Assembly: GCA_049612785.1 (NCBI GenBank) | Contig: JBMZBW010000017.1 | Coordinates: 1 to 32,685 of the forward strand | Source of the DNA: UBA7985 sp049612785 | GTDB taxonomy: Bacteria > Pseudomonadota > Alphaproteobacteria > UBA7985 | DNA: 32,685 nucleotides | Reading direction: 5' to 3' | The notes under the pieces: model-generated | Database searches by the model: none | Told to the model about the DNA's origin: nothing | Seen by the model: the letters and a program-made list of their open reading frames with translations, nothing else | Translations under genes and position numbers: made by a program | Part shown: positions 32,465 through 32,685 of the stretch, in pieces | Position numbering within the stretch: the first letter of the stretch is position 1 | How the letters are laid out: each line of letters begins with the position of its first letter

Positions 32465-32685
32465 ACCAATCAGTCCTCATATTTGTTCCAAAAGCGCGGC
32501 GTGTACTACTACTCGCGGCGAGTCCCCAAAGACGTGTCTGGCTTCTTTCAGCGTGAGCGTATCGTCTTTTCTCTGCGCACCAGCCATAAGGCCAAAGCCC
32601 AGAAGATCGCCTCTCGGGTCAGCCTGAAGCTTGAAGACCAATGGCAAGGCCTGCGCTGGCAGCATTGCGAACAGGTACTGGAACG
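32465..32685 (+). CDS. Tyrosine recombinase/integrase, N-terminal part (DUF6538-like), truncated at both ends
   Basis: The visible 73 codons read YLFQKRGVYYYSRRVPKD, then FSLRTSHKAKAQKIASRVS and LKLEDQWQGLRW. This is the pattern of the short N-terminal domain (DUF6538) that opens many site-specific tyrosine recombinases of proteobacterial genomic islands. The catalytic R...HxxR...Y part lies beyond the window, and the start codon is lost in the N-run. Orientation is away from tRNA-Asn, as expected for an island inserted at the tRNA 3' end. The insertion itself is inference. Confidence 0.72.

Noticed and set aside
1..32685. CRISPR arrays, rRNA genes, insertion sequences
   Set aside because: No regularly spaced repeats, no rRNA stretches and no transposase-like frames were seen on either strand.

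Overview
The window is a piece of an alphaproteobacterial chromosome of roughly 57-60 % GC by eye. The family content fits a Rhodobacterales- or Hyphomonadaceae-like bacterium, probably marine. Reasons are the PrtD/PrtE/TolC secretion operon, the compact rlpA-dac-tmk-holB block next to metG, the type of panB and recO, and a DUF6538-type integrase. The lineage is inferred from gene content only. Almost everything is ordinary chromosomal coding sequence. The right end is different: a tRNA-Asn, a 10-base assembly gap and the start of a tyrosine recombinase mark the border of an integrated element.

Layout. 1-5706 (minus): the start of a CysJ-like flavodoxin reductase lies directly downstream of a very long glutamate synthase large subunit. 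5707-6114: intergenic, with two strong inverted repeats. 6115-11665 (minus): panB, then a three-gene type I secretion operon transcribed ABC ATPase, HlyD adaptor, TolC channel, with 4-bp or 3-bp junctions. 11666-12365: 700 bases without a convincing gene. 12366-13778: recO convergent with a glutathione transferase. 13965-18384 (plus): ahcY with a textbook terminator, recJ, and a BesD/HalD-like Fe(II)/2-oxoglutarate oxygenase. 18568-20861: a fatty acid desaturase convergent with and overlapping hom, in clearly more GC-rich DNA. 21233-25211: rmuC divergent from a membrane protein, a diacylglycerol-kinase-family lipid kinase and an ACAD10/11-type phosphotransferase. 25365-25667: a small glycine-zipper protein. 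25808-31921 (minus): metG, a small exported protein and the holB-tmk-dac-rlpA operon. 32209-32685: tRNA-Asn and the truncated integrase.

How the genes fit together. The holB, tmk, dac and rlpA reading frames touch or nearly touch, so they look like one transcript for replication and envelope functions. The exported protein between them and metG has its own candidate promoter. The three secretion genes make a complete ABC, adaptor and outer-membrane channel, but no RTX-type substrate lies in the window. The most unusual locus is the glutamate synthase: a C-terminal extension of about 200 residues, a shortened Cys spacing at the iron-sulfur site, and a diflavin-reductase-like gene where gltD might be expected. 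This suggests a variant nitrogen-assimilation enzyme with a different electron donor. Second-tier leads are the BesD-like enzyme with an intact His-x-Asp, the glycine-zipper protein with its leader hairpin, the two-hairpin intergenic region upstream of gltB, and the tRNA-Asn integration junction.
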